Assembly (NCBI GenBank): GCA_963772165.1
Contig: CAVYWA010000009.1
Coordinates: 401,280-465,279 of the forward strand
DNA from: JAGVPT01 sp963772165
GTDB taxonomy: Bacteria > Bacteroidota > Ignavibacteria > UBA10030 > UBA8401
Reading direction: 5' to 3'
Length of the DNA stretch: 64,000 bases
In this document: one piece after another, positions 26,458 through 35,479 of the stretch
Layout of the letters: each line of letters starts with the position of its first letter
How positions within the stretch are numbered: the first letter of the stretch is position 1
Translations under genes and position numbers: made by a program
Notes under the pieces: generated by a model
The model's input: only the letters and a program-made list of their open reading frames with translations
Databases searched by the model: none
What the model was told of the DNA's origin: nothing

Positions 26458-26946
26458 ATGTCACTCATGAAACGAAATCCGAATAAAGAGATGGAGCTGT
26501 GGAATAAAGAACTCCCGATTCCGCGTGTTCTGGACAGGCTCCATCATGAGATGAACCGCGTATTCAGCGATTTCTTCAGAGGCGATCTGGTCGATGACGG
26601 ATCCTTCTTTTCCGGCAGCTGGTCGCCGGCTGTGGATGTTTCCGAAACGGACGATTCATACATTATCCGTGCGGAGCTTCCCGGGATGAAGAAAGAGGAC
26701 GTCAAGGTCACGGTCAATAATTCGCTCATCACAATACAAGGCGAGAAGAAAATTGAATCGGAAGAAAAAGACCGGACCTATCACCGCATTGAACGAAGCT
26801 ACGGTTCATTCGAGCGCTCGTTCAACCTTCCAAGTGCAGTGAAGAGCGGCAGTATCGAAGCAAAATACGACGAAGGGCTTCTGACAGTCACTCTTCCCAA
26901 AACAGAAGAGGCAAAAGAAAAAGTGCACGACATAAAGATTAAATGA
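26458..26946 (+). CDS. Hsp20 small heat-shock protein, copy 3
   Basis: 162 residues, the longest and most typical of the three. The N-terminal arm RVLDRLHHEMNRVFSDFF is followed by PAVDVSETDDSYIIRAELPG. MKKEDVKVTVNNSLITIQGEK and the KYDEGLLTVTLPK signature complete the domain. AGAAAGGAG precedes the start. A bidirectional terminator follows. Confidence 0.92.
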   Translation: MSLMKRNPNKEMELWNKELPIPRVLDRLHHEMNRVFSDFFRGDLVDDGSFFSGSWSPAVDVSETDDSYIIRAELPGMKKEDVKVTVNNSLITIQGEKKIESEEKDRTYHRIERSYGSFERSFNLPSAVKSGSIEAKYDEGLLTVTLPKTEEAKEKVHDIKIK

Positions 26947-27025
26947 TTCCGCGGATTGCTCAGCTTTAGCGCAGAGGACAGATCTCGCGGATCGCAGCGC
27001 CTTTAGCGAGGTTGTGGAGAAAAAT

Positions 27026-27060
27026 AAAACAGCCCGGCGAAAAAACCGGGCTGTTTTATT
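27026..27060. terminator. Bidirectional terminator between hsp20 and FKBP genes
   Basis: AAAACAGCCCGG (27026-27037) pairs perfectly with CCGGGCTGTTTT (27046-27057), with A-rich and T-rich flanks serving both convergent genes. Confidence 0.85.
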
Positions 27061-27077
27061 TTCAGTGCAGCCGTTCT

Positions 27078-27767
27078 TTATTTTATCGATAACAATTCAA
27101 CTTCAAAGATGAGTGTTGCATTCGGACCGATCGTTTGTCCTGCACCCCGCTCGCCGTATGCGAGGTTCGCCGGAACAAACAACTGCCACTTCGCCCCAAC
27201 TTTCATGTGCTGCAGTGCCTCGGTCCATCCCGGAATAACACCGCTCACGGGAAAGGTTGCCGGCTCTCCGCGTTTATACGAATTATCGAATTCTGTTCCG
27301 TCGATCAACGTGCCGCGGTAGTTCGTCGTGACCGTGTCGTAGAGCTTAGGCATTTTCCCAGCACCTTCAACGATCACTTTGTATTGAAGGCCGCTTGCTA
27401 ACGTGATGACGCTGTCTTTCTTCTTATTCGCCGCCAAAAACGCTTCGCCTTCCTTCTGGTTTTTCTCCGCAAGCTCTCCGGCTTTCTTAGCCTGCTTCTC
27501 CACCATTTCCTGCTGAAATGCCGTCATGATTTGTTGAATTTCTTCGTCGCTCAAAAGAAGCTTTTGGTCGGTAAACGCATCTTTGAGTCCTTTAAAAAGA
27601 AGCTCAGGGTCAATATCGATTCCCTGCTTTTTCAGGTTCTTGGCAATATCGGTTCCAATGATGTAACTGACCTTGTCCTTTTCCGTTGTTAGCACCGGCT
27701 TCGTTTGCGCGCTGAGTTCAATTGCCATGGCGACAATGCACAACAGCATGATGCAAAATTGTTTCAT
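27078..27767 (-). CDS. FKBP-type peptidyl-prolyl isomerase (Mip/FkpA-like)
   Basis: 229 residues. A signal peptide (1-20, ...IELSAQ) is followed by a helical dimerisation domain (30-115, VSYIIGTDIAKNLKKQGIDIDPELLFKGLKDA). The FKBP domain (about 120-229) has YDTVTTNYRGTLIDGTEFDNSY, GVIPGWTEALQHMKVG and AYGERGAGQTIGPNATLIFEVEL. It assists folding of envelope proteins in the periplasm. An AGGAGAACC site precedes the start. Confidence 0.92.
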   Translation of the reverse strand: MKQFCIMLLCIVAMAIELSAQTKPVLTTEKDKVSYIIGTDIAKNLKKQGIDIDPELLFKGLKDAFTDQKLLLSDEEIQQIMTAFQQEMVEKQAKKAGELAEKNQKEGEAFLAANKKKDSVITLASGLQYKVIVEGAGKMPKLYDTVTTNYRGTLIDGTEFDNSYKRGEPATFPVSGVIPGWTEALQHMKVGAKWQLFVPANLAYGERGAGQTIGPNATLIFEVELLSIK

Positions 27768-28060
27768 CTGGTTCTCCTTCTGGTAAGAAAAAATTTATGG
27801 ATGCAGGCTTTTCCTGCATAAGATCCCGGGGGCAGCGGCATATACCGAGGCTGTTAAGCAGGTGACGGAGTTAAAATACAATTTTTTCTTAACGTTTCCA
27901 AGCATGCTTCGGGATTCCATGTAGTGCCTCAATTTTTTTGGCAAGAAGTAACAACTCGGGTATCGAGTCTGGCGTGAAAATGCAGACGAAGAAGGTGTCG
28001 TTTATCAAATAATAACGCGGAGGGAACCGCTTCCCCGGAGATGGTTCCCTTGAATTTATT
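27768..28060. other. Intergenic stretch without a supported gene
   Basis: A short minus-strand open stretch (about 27889-28040, with PPRYYLINDTFFVCIFTPDSIPELLLLAKKIE) looks protein-like. However, its upstream part would overlap the thioredoxin-like gene in another frame, so it may be a fragment. Confidence 0.3.
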
Positions 28061-28555
28061 TCACGGCGCCCACTTTTTGAGGAACGCAAGCACTTTGTCG
28101 TGATCGTGTCCTTGGCCGGATTCCAATTCACCGGTGTCCTGCGACCAGAGCAGCGCCCCGTCGGTGTTGAGCACAAAAAAATGCGGGTACCCCGGAATTT
28201 TTGGGTATGTAGAGAGAAAGTCTTTATTCTCGTTTCCCTTGCTGAAATTGACCTTCACATAAATGAATTTCTCATGAAGAAAATCGGCGACGTCCTTATT
28301 CTTCTCCCAGAAGTTGTCGAGGTAGTGACACCATTTGCACCAGTTGCCCCCAACATCCAGCAAGATTCGCTTGCCGGTTCTCTTTGCTTCCACAACCGCA
28401 TCTTGTACATCTTTTGCCGGGTTGCGTGTTGAATCGAATTCTGCAACTGCGACATACCGCACCTGCATGGAATCTTTTTTTTGAGCGACAAGAGCAACGG
28501 TGCTCACCGTAAACAATAAAAAGAGTGCAATTGCCGCAACGCCGGATTTACCCAT
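28061..28555 (-). CDS. Exported thioredoxin-like protein (CxxCH)
   Basis: 164 residues from the ATG with GGAGG four bases upstream; an earlier in-frame start is rejected. A signal peptide (1-25) leads to a thioredoxin_7-like fold. LLDVGGNWCKWCHYLDNFW holds a CKWC redox centre followed by His, as in DUF255/thiol-disulfide proteins. IPGYPHFFVLNTDG supplies the cis-Pro region (YP). It should act in periplasmic disulfide chemistry; the partner is unknown. Confidence 0.85.
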   Translation of the reverse strand: MGKSGVAAIALFLLFTVSTVALVAQKKDSMQVRYVAVAEFDSTRNPAKDVQDAVVEAKRTGKRILLDVGGNWCKWCHYLDNFWEKNKDVADFLHEKFIYVKVNFSKGNENKDFLSTYPKIPGYPHFFVLNTDGALLWSQDTGELESGQGHDHDKVLAFLKKWAP

Positions 28556-28582
28556 CGTGCCTCCAGGAATAATTATAATCAC

Positions 28583-28835
28583 TTCGACATTGTTGACCGT
28601 TCAATTTCACCGACACGGCAGACAATGGCTGCCGCAATCAGCTGATTGTGCTTTAATGTCTTTTGCTCATTTCCCTATAAATATAAAGGGTTTAGAGTGC
28701 TTTAGCAAAGATGAAAGTTGCCTCAAAGCCCGGAATAATGACTTTCAGAATGGAACAAAATCGCCTATTCTTCCGTATAAACTAATATATACGCTACATT
28801 TTGTCCTTTAGAAAGCCATTCAAGATTTGATCTCC
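28583..28835. other. Intergenic, no gene seen
   Basis: AT-rich leader region between divergent genes; no supported ORF or RNA. Confidence 0.4.
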
Positions 28836-28947
28836 TTAGAGGCCATCTCGAAAGTAGTCATGCAAGGGGCACAGATCACCGGTCCCCGTGAACTTGACGG
28901 TCGTCGAGGGATCTTTCTTCTCGAATGAATTTTTGAGATGGCTCTAA
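28836..28947. repeat. 112-bp MITE-like element
   Basis: TTAGAGGCCATCTCGAAA at the left end and TTTTGAGATGGCTCTAA at the right end form imperfect terminal inverted repeats around a GC-richer core with no ORF. This is the layout of a non-autonomous element. No clear target duplication is seen. Confidence 0.5.
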
Positions 28948-28985
28948 TAATTTTTAGCATCATACAATAACAACCGGAGGAAAAC

Positions 28986-29663
28986 ATGGAAAAAAAATTT
29001 TGGGCCTCAATGCTGATCATTGGGGCTACCCTTTACACAACATCGTTCGCAGGGTCGCCGAATGACACACCTTTCGAGCCGAACCTCGATAAACTTGTTA
29101 GCGGCGACGGTTGGACCGTCGTTAACCGAAATGCAAGGCTCATGAATGAAGACGGAATGAAAGTTGCCCACTTTGAGGGCAATGCGGGAGACGGGATTGC
29201 ATGGCTGGAAAATTACGAGTTCTCGAACGGCACTATCGAATTTGATGTGCGTGGAGAGAATGTTTTCCAGAGAAGTTTCGTGGGTATTGCGTTCCATGGT
29301 AGTGGAGATACACAGTACGAAGCAATTTATTTCCGGCCTTTCAATTTTACAGCCGGAGATTCCCTTAGGAAAATTCATTCCATCCAATATATTGCTCCGC
29401 CACTCTACGGATGGCAGAAAATACGTGCTGAACATCCCGGCGTTTACGAACAACCGGTGCAGCCCATCCCGGACCCAAACGGATGGTTCCATGTGCGCAT
29501 AGTTGTCGATGCCACCACAGTAAGTGTCTTCGTGAACAACGCTCAAAAACCAAGCCTAGAGGTAGCGAGGCTGAGCGACGTGAAGAGCGGAAAAATCGGA
29601 ATGTGGGTCGGCGATAATTCGGGAGGGGATTTTGCGCACCTGCGGATTATTCCCGCAAAATGA
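28986..29663 (+). CDS. Exported LamG/DUF1080-like beta-sandwich protein
   Basis: 225 residues with a signal peptide (1-22, ...TTSFAG) and a concanavalin-like jelly-roll. WLENYEFSNGTIEFDVRG, RSFVGIAFHG, YEAIYFRPFNF, WFHVRIVVDATTVSVFVNN and GKIGMWVGDNSGGDFAHLRI give the strand pattern of DUF1080/LamG domains that bind or cleave glycans. CGGAGGAAA precedes the start. Substrate unknown. A terminator follows. Confidence 0.75.
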   Translation: MEKKFWASMLIIGATLYTTSFAGSPNDTPFEPNLDKLVSGDGWTVVNRNARLMNEDGMKVAHFEGNAGDGIAWLENYEFSNGTIEFDVRGENVFQRSFVGIAFHGSGDTQYEAIYFRPFNFTAGDSLRKIHSIQYIAPPLYGWQKIRAEHPGVYEQPVQPIPDPNGWFHVRIVVDATTVSVFVNNAQKPSLEVARLSDVKSGKIGMWVGDNSGGDFAHLRIIPAK

Positions 29664-29721
29664 TTCCACGCAAAAGATATTTGACTGTCTTGCAATAACG
29701 ACGGCAAAGGCTTGTAGACAA

Positions 29722-29760
29722 AAAAATGCCCGGGCGATTAATCAGCCGGGCATTTTTGTT
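29722..29760. terminator. Rho-independent terminator
   Basis: AAAAATGCCCGG (29722-29733) pairs with CCGGGCATTTTT (29746-29757), ending in T. Confidence 0.85.
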
Positions 29761-29861
29761 GCATCTTTTTTTATTTCGACCATGACTGAAGTTCGATCAC
29801 ATTGCCTTCGGGTCCATAACATAGCACCAGGTTACTTTCGAAACGGCTGACACCGGCAAAG

Positions 29862-30145
29862 TCACAATTTCACCGACAGCTTTTCCGCGACACGCAATTG
29901 CATCGCTTCCATGCCTCCATCAGATTTAACAGCCGCTGCGATTGCTTTCATATCGTCTGCCGCTGCATTAATTTGTTTCTGACGAACCGCTTCCGCCTCA
30001 AAAACCACTTTTTGCTTCTGCCCTTGGGCAACATTTATTGCAGACTGCTTTTCACCCACTGATTGAAGTATATTGGTTCTTTTCTCGCCGTTCCGCCTGC
30101 ATCTGTTTTTCCATCGCAATCAGGACGGTTTTCGTCGGAATGTAA
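29862..30145 (-). pseudogene. C-terminal remnant of an SPFH/Band 7 (QmcA-like) protein
   Basis: The 3' part reads RTNILQSVGEKQSAINVAQGQKQKVVFEAEAVRQKQINAAA and ends with SDGGMEAMQLRVAEKLSVKL. This is the coiled-coil tail of stomatin/QmcA proteins. Just upstream, in another frame, lies PTKTVLIAMEKQMQAERREKN, the preceding segment of the same family, so a frameshift lies near 30085. The SPFH core domain is missing, cut off by the ZIP gene. It is a decayed fragment. Confidence 0.7.
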
Positions 30146-30160
30146 GCTACACAGCTTCTT

Positions 30161-30880
30161 CTACAGGAACATCGTAATCACGAAGATAAAGAGGAAGCCT
30201 GAAGTCGCTGCCACCGCAATTCGTGGGACGCTGTGCTCTTGGCTCTCCGGGAGAAGACTCGCAGCTCCCACAAAAATGAACTCGCCTGCAAAAACCGCCA
30301 ACAGTATTGCGAGAGCATTTTTCGGAATTAGTATTAATGACGTGAGCAAAACGCCCAGCAGCGGCGCGAGACCATCCATAAAAAGAAAGAGCAATGCCTT
30401 TTTCTCCGACTGTTCGCTTTTAAGCATCAAGACCACTGTATTGATGCCGTCCGGCAGGTCATGGATTATTATTGAGAGGCCTACCAAAATGCCAATGGAG
30501 AGACGGACCTGAAATGCAATCCCCATGGTGAGACCGTCCAGGAAACTTAGCAGAATGAGGCTTCCTGCACCAAGGGGTCCCATGACATGCACCTCAGATA
30601 TTATCCCATGGATAGGATGAGCTGAGAAATACTTCTCGAGAATTATAAAAAATAGAAACGACAATACAACCGACATCATGATATCCTTAACCGGGATACC
30701 GAAGTTATTTGCGATGTCCAAGCTTTCGGGCAGGATTTCCATTAGCGCGACGGTTAAGATGCTCCCTGCTGCAAAAGCAAATATAATTGAAAGACTTTTT
30801 TTGAATTTCAAAACAATGAACCCGCCGATGAGCGTCGACAAAAATGTTATCAAGGCTAATATTATTGCCGTGAGGTTCAT
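30161..30880 (-). CDS. ZIP-family metal transporter
   Basis: 239 residues with about seven to eight membrane helices. Helix 4/5 signatures are SFLDGLTMGIAFQVRLSIGILVGLSIIIHDLPDGIN, where the HDLPDG in place of HNFPEG carries the metal-site residues, and FLFMDGLAPLLGVLLTSL. AFAAGSILTVALMEILPESLDIA starts the fold. It should move Zn2+ or a related divalent metal into the cytoplasm. An AGGAG-like site precedes the start. Confidence 0.82.
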   Translation of the reverse strand: MNLTAIILALITFLSTLIGGFIVLKFKKSLSIIFAFAAGSILTVALMEILPESLDIANNFGIPVKDIMMSVVLSFLFFIILEKYFSAHPIHGIISEVHVMGPLGAGSLILLSFLDGLTMGIAFQVRLSIGILVGLSIIIHDLPDGINTVVLMLKSEQSEKKALLFLFMDGLAPLLGVLLTSLILIPKNALAILLAVFAGEFIFVGAASLLPESQEHSVPRIAVAATSGFLFIFVITMFL

Positions 30881-31016
30881 TTCAATTCTCCTATTCGAAA
30901 AGAAACCGTCATTATGGGTGTAGCGGTAATCAGCATGTGATTGATTATTGCTTTTCTTACGCTGCGCCGGTTAAGCGTCTGGACGCGCCGAGGAATTTAT
31001 CCCCATAATGTCCCGA

Positions 31017-31157
31017 TCAGTTTCCGATGCACATGACTGGTAAGATGTCAGTTCTGTAAGGATTGTTCCCCTCCTGAATCCAGTGAGCGCGCAACTCGGG
31101 CAATGGCACATTAATTATGGCAAACACCAGGGCAAGAAATTGGATTGAACGTTTCAT
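31017..31157 (-). pseudogene. N-terminal signal-peptide fragment
   Basis: 46 codons, MKRSIQFLALVFAIINVPLP, then ELRAHWIQEGNNPYRTD, ending at a stop. It looks like the export signal and first residues of a secreted protein whose body is gone. It may belong with the orphan T9SS tail nearby, but order and frame do not prove it. The remainder of 30881-31440 holds hairpins (31279-31315, 31391-31420) but no gene. Confidence 0.35.
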
Positions 31158-31440
31158 AATATTTATCCCTAATTGGTAGGAATGCCATTGTAACTAACCT
31201 CAGTAATACCACTAATTTGTTCGTGGTTCTAACGGACCAGAGCCAGTCTGCAGACAGACTATCCCCAAAAACACGAAAACCTCCATCATCAACATCGAAT
31301 CCGGAGGTTTCATTTCTTACCGTTTCCGCCCCGAATCGGTTCTATAATCGCAAAAATGTAGCAGTAATCGAAGCGAGAATCAAGAATAAAAAAGGCCCGA
31401 CGTGGGGAGAACATCGGGCTATGATTTATCGATGAAAGAT

Positions 31441-31653
31441 TTACTTCACCACCACTAGCTTCTTCGTCTGCACAAAATTTCCCGCCTGTGTCCGATAGAA
31501 ATACACGTCAGAGGCAAAGCTCGAAGCGTCGAACGTGGCGTTGTAAAGACCGGGCTCCTTTTCCGCGTTCACAAGCTCAGTTACTTTCTGCCCGAGTGTG
31601 TTGAAGACTGAAAGTGTGATATGTGAACGAGTCGGGATTGCGTAGCTGAGCGG
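31441..31653 (-). pseudogene. Orphan T9SS C-terminal sorting domain
   Basis: The frame PLSYAIPTRSHITLSVFNTLG, QKVTELVNAEKEPGLYNATFD, SDVYFYRTQAGNFVQTKKLVVVK-stop is a complete T9SS type A tail lacking the NPFNPST start and any cargo domain. It is in frame with the upstream 109-codon ORF but separated from it by a TAA. It is a leftover of a deleted surface protein. Confidence 0.75.
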
Positions 31654-31983
31654 TTAAATGAGCACGTCGATTTTCTTTACTGTAGAATTGCTACCACCGA
31701 CGTTGTCATTACTTGCAGCTTCATCTGTTGTAGAAAGGGGTGATTGGCTCCGGGCATTTTCGCCGGGATGATGGCCTCCATGATGAGATGACTGTGCATA
31801 TTGATCGATACCATGAAGAGCTGAGGCTTTTTCTGATTCGAGTGCTTTCTTCATTTTTTCTGCAAACTCATCTTCTTTGGATGTAGAGATTTTCTCCACG
31901 ACGGGTTTAAACATAAGCGAAGAAAGACTATGTATACGCAAGGTTTCTGCCTTTGAAAGGTTGCCCATATATAGTATCGGCAA
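31654..31983 (-). CDS. Hypothetical protein, doubtful
   Basis: 109 residues, not recognised. It has an amphipathic Lys/Glu stretch (EDEFAEKMKKALESEKASA) and a His/Gly cluster (SSHHGGHHPG), then a Ser/Asn-rich end. It stops immediately before the orphan T9SS domain in the same frame, so it may be part of the same decayed locus. Confidence 0.35.
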   Translation of the reverse strand: MPILYMGNLSKAETLRIHSLSSLMFKPVVEKISTSKEDEFAEKMKKALESEKASALHGIDQYAQSSHHGGHHPGENARSQSPLSTTDEAASNDNVGGSNSTVKKIDVLI

Positions 31984-32599
31984 AAAAGTAGCTCATCATT
32001 AGTTTCAGAACTCTAATTCATAGACATTTTCATGGTTTCTTCAGTAAAAATGTAGATCTGGCGTCCTATCGAACCCTCAGTTGTGGATAGTTCAGCAGCC
32101 GTAGAGTTCTTCTTAAATTGTCAATATTATCTTGTCAGAAGATTCTGAATAAATCCAAACGGATGAGAACTGTGAAGATGGTAATGACTCCGATATAAAA
32201 TCCTCGATTTGGGGAAGTAGCTCTTTAAAAGTCTGAGGTTGAAAGCGAAACAAAAACTACGAGTTCAATTGTCTCAGCGAGCGTTGTATATTTTTTATCG
32301 AACTTTGCTTTAAATCCCGGAATAGCTGGATCAGAATAATGTATTACACCGGATGGATTCCAGTTCGGCCCATTGAAATTCCCCTTCAAAGTGTTTATTC
32401 GTCTTAAGACAGTGTGGACACTCCGGACACTTTTAGAACCCGGCTCATTACAGGGCAGGTCATCCGGCCATATCTTAGCAGCCGACTAAAACAGACCTTA
32501 ATTTTGATTACAACAACAGTAGATTTGACTATAGGTTTCTTTGATATTGCTGCGTAAATTATCCAATATCAAAAACTTCTAACATCAAAAAGGAAAAAA
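31984..32599. other. Gene-poor stretch with traces of decay
   Basis: No supported gene. A minus-strand open stretch (about 32239-32450, with NFNGPNWNPSGVIHYSDP and KFDKKYTTLAETIELVVF) lacks a start and looks like a remnant. A GTGTCCACACTGTC sequence occurs near 32410-32425 and again, inverted, at 38007. Confidence 0.4.
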
Positions 32600-33499
32600 A
32601 TGAAAATTATAGTCACAGGTTCGTTAGGAAACATCAGCAAGCCACTGACAAAAGAGTTAGTGCAAAAGGGACATGCCGTTACCGTTATCAGCAGTAAGCC
32701 CAAAAGACAAAAAGACATTGAAGCTTTGGGCGCCACCGCTGCCATAGGCTCAATAGAAGACGTCAAATTTCTCACAGCCGCTTTTACGGGGGCAGATGCC
32801 GTATATACGATGGTTCCACCGTCGTCGCAAGGCTTCAGCGACCCTAACGTTGACATGATGGAGCGCTGGGAAAAAATCACTAATAATTATGCGGAAGCCA
32901 TTCAACGGTCTGGTGTGAAGCGTGTGGTCCATCTCAGCAGCATCGGCGCTCACATGGAAAAGGGGGCGGGCATCCTTATCGGCCATCATCATGCAGAGGT
33001 TATTCTGAACAAACTGCAAAATGCGGACATCACGTTCATGCGCCCCGTTGGTTTCTACTATAATCTGTTGGGCTTTATACCTGCAATCAAAAGCATGGGC
33101 ATGATAGCGTCAAACTACGGAGGCGATGATTATAAACCATGGGTGTCTCCGATAGATATTGCTGCTGCCATTGCAGAAGAAATAGTGAAACCACTTAAAG
33201 GCCGCAAAGTGTTGTATGTGGCAAGCGAAGAAATCAGCTGCAATGAAATTGCCCGCATATTGGGTGAAGCTATCGGGAAGCCGGATCTAAAATGGATAAT
33301 CATTACCGGCGAACAAGTGCAAAGCGGGATGGAAAAAGCAGGAGTGCCGAAATCCATTGCTGCCGGTTTCGTGGAGATGAATGCCGCCACTCATAGCGGC
33401 TTATTGTACGAGGATTATTACCGGAACAGGCCAACGTTAGGTAAGGTGAAAGTTAGGGACTGGGCAAAGGAATTTGCCGGCGCGTTCAATAGCAAATAA
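32600..33499 (+). CDS. NmrA/NAD(P)H-binding oxidoreductase-like protein
   Basis: 299 residues with an atypical nucleotide loop TGSLGNISKPLTKEL (6-20), VISSKPKR and GAAVYTMVPPS-like strand ends. The VVHLSSIGAHMEKGAG segment and FMRPVGFYYNLLG are as in NmrA/YtfG (PF13460/PF05368) quinone reductase-like proteins. It is first of five genes on this strand in an AT-richer island ending with an AraC regulator. Probable redox or stress enzyme; substrate unknown. Confidence 0.78.
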   Translation: MKIIVTGSLGNISKPLTKELVQKGHAVTVISSKPKRQKDIEALGATAAIGSIEDVKFLTAAFTGADAVYTMVPPSSQGFSDPNVDMMERWEKITNNYAEAIQRSGVKRVVHLSSIGAHMEKGAGILIGHHHAEVILNKLQNADITFMRPVGFYYNLLGFIPAIKSMGMIASNYGGDDYKPWVSPIDIAAAIAEEIVKPLKGRKVLYVASEEISCNEIARILGEAIGKPDLKWIIITGEQVQSGMEKAGVPKSIAAGFVEMNAATHSGLLYEDYYRNRPTLGKVKVRDWAKEFAGAFNSK

Positions 33500-33525
33500 G
33501 AGACTTCTGATTAATTCCAAAAGTA

Positions 33526-33606
33526 CAAATCACGCAAAGACGCAAAATCGCAAAATGATTTAAAAATAGGCCCCTTGCGGCTTGGCGACTTAGCGAGAGA
33601 CGATTT
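33526..33606. repeat. Palindromic GACGCAAA-type element
   Basis: ACGCAAAGACGCAAAATCGC faces CTTGCGGCTTGGCGACTTAGCGAGA, an imperfect inverted pair related to those at 14005 and 20517. Confidence 0.4.
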
Positions 33607-33671
33607 TTCAGATGTCTCAAATAACAAACTTCATCTACCATCAACGAACGTATCAAACAAAAAACATAATA

Positions 33672-34391
33672 ATGAAAACAGTACTCATAACGGGTGCGAA
33701 CAAAGGAATTGGTTTTGAAACAGCCAAACAAATGGCTCAATTAGGTTATTTTGTGTATTTAGGAAGCAGAGACCTCATGAAAGGACTCGACGCCATAAAT
33801 AAATTGAAAGCTTTGGGGATTTCAAATGCCGAGTCAATAAAAATTGATGTTACAAATATCGACTCTATTAAACAGGCACAACGAGAATTGGGAACAAAAA
33901 TTGAAGCCTTGGATGTTTTAATAAATAATGCAGGTATTGCCGGAGAAATGCCTCAAAATATCTCTACCGGCGACATCGGCAACTTACGAAGAGTCTTTGA
34001 CACTAATTTTTTCGGCGCCGTACAAACAACGCAGCAATTTATTCCTCTCTTACAAAAATCGCCCCGGCCAATCATCGTAAACGTTTCAAGTAACTTGGGC
34101 TCCTTAACGCTTCACAGCAGCTTGTCGCGAAGCCCGAATTGGAAAAATTTTGACGCGTATAGTTGTTCAAAAACTGCGTTGAATGCTTTTACTGTAATGC
34201 TGGCGAATGAGTTGAGAAATACACCTTTTACAATAAAAAGTGTTGCGCCGGGTTATACGGCAACCGACCTCAATCAATTTCAAGGAACGCAAACAGTAGA
34301 GCAGGGTGCGAAGGCGATTGTACACCATGCAACAGTAGACGACGTTGGAGCAACGGGGAAATTTTTTAAAGAAGAAGAAATACCTTGGTAG
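33672..34391 (+). CDS. Short-chain dehydrogenase/reductase
   Basis: 239 residues from the ATG at 33672; upstream in-frame starts add residues outside the fold. Classical SDR motifs: TGANKGIGFETAKQ, DVLINNAGIAGEMPQN, catalytic Ser in IIVNVSSNLGSL, Tyr/Lys in YSCSKTALN. An NADPH-type carbonyl reductase role is likely. Base use (many AAA, ATA) is more AT-rich than the genes before 30 kb, suggesting acquisition. Confidence 0.87.
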   Translation: MKTVLITGANKGIGFETAKQMAQLGYFVYLGSRDLMKGLDAINKLKALGISNAESIKIDVTNIDSIKQAQRELGTKIEALDVLINNAGIAGEMPQNISTGDIGNLRRVFDTNFFGAVQTTQQFIPLLQKSPRPIIVNVSSNLGSLTLHSSLSRSPNWKNFDAYSCSKTALNAFTVMLANELRNTPFTIKSVAPGYTATDLNQFQGTQTVEQGAKAIVHHATVDDVGATGKFFKEEEIPW

Positions 34392-34515
34392 GTGAGGCGG
34401 CACAATATACTTCCTGCAATTTACAATAATTTTCTTTGTTTCTCGTCTTAATCATAGTTAGGCAGCACAATAATCCTTCCTGCAATCTCACGACATTCAA
34501 TGGAGAAATGCTGAG

Positions 34516-35352
34516 ATGAAATTGCTTGTAACCGGGGCCACCGGTAAGGTCGGAAGTAGATTCGTACCACGACTATTACAGCTTGGTCACAGCGTCTCTA
34601 TCCTGATACGCGACGACAAGAAAGCTGAGTCACTGAAAAACCTGGGCGCAGAGGTCGTTATCGGCGATCTATCGCAACCATCGTCATTGCCGAATGCGGT
34701 CGAGAACAAAGATGCAGTGGTTCACTTAGCCGCCTTTTTTCGAGGAGCAACGGATCAACAGGCAAAAGAGGTGAATCTGGATGGAACGGTAGCAATCGCA
34801 AACGCTGCGCTCAAAGCTAAAGTAAAGCGTTTTGTCTTTGCCAGTACGGGTCGCATCTATGGTCAAGGCCATGATAGGCCGGCGTCAGAAATTGATCCTG
34901 TGCAACCAATCGGCGCATATCCGGTAACTAAACTATCCGCTGAAAAAGCCCTTGAAGAACTATGTGCACAGCAGAAGATGGAACTCTCCATTTTTAGATT
35001 AGCCTTCGTCTACGGAGAGCGTGATCCGCATATTTCTGAAGTCTTCCCTCACCTGTCCCAGTGGCACCCTGCAAAACGGCTTCATATGGTGCATCATGCG
35101 GATGTCGGTCAGGCATTGTTGCGCGGATTGGCTGGGAACGTAACAGGAGTATTCAATGTGGCTGACGACGCCCCAATTACGATGGGGGAATTGAGACGAT
35201 TGTATCATCAAAATGATCCGGCGGATAGTGATGACTCGAAGCTCGCGAATCCATGGGAGGGGATTCTAAGCACGTTGAAAATTAGGGAATGTCTCGGTTT
35301 CCGTCCCATATACCCTTCATTCTATTCAGCAAGAGACGCAGGAGTACTGTAA
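34516..35352 (+). CDS. NAD-dependent epimerase/dehydratase (extended SDR)
   Basis: 278 residues. The Rossmann motif TGATGKVGSRFV (6-17), VVHLAAFFRGATDQQAKEVN, FASTGRIYGQGHDRP and the catalytic YPVTK are present. The C-terminal part has HHADVGQALLRGL. The family acts on nucleotide sugars or related carbonyls; the substrate is undetermined. Confidence 0.82.
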   Translation: MKLLVTGATGKVGSRFVPRLLQLGHSVSILIRDDKKAESLKNLGAEVVIGDLSQPSSLPNAVENKDAVVHLAAFFRGATDQQAKEVNLDGTVAIANAALKAKVKRFVFASTGRIYGQGHDRPASEIDPVQPIGAYPVTKLSAEKALEELCAQQKMELSIFRLAFVYGERDPHISEVFPHLSQWHPAKRLHMVHHADVGQALLRGLAGNVTGVFNVADDAPITMGELRRLYHQNDPADSDDSKLANPWEGILSTLKIRECLGFRPIYPSFYSARDAGVL

Positions 35353-35479
35353 CACCTTATATTACATTGCCCCGGTCGCAATCAAATAAGAACATTGGGC
35401 AAAATGATTTGCTGCCGCTTATTTGAAAGCTCAGGGCACTCAACCTCCAAAGCTCAAATCGTAATAAGGAATTTTATAG

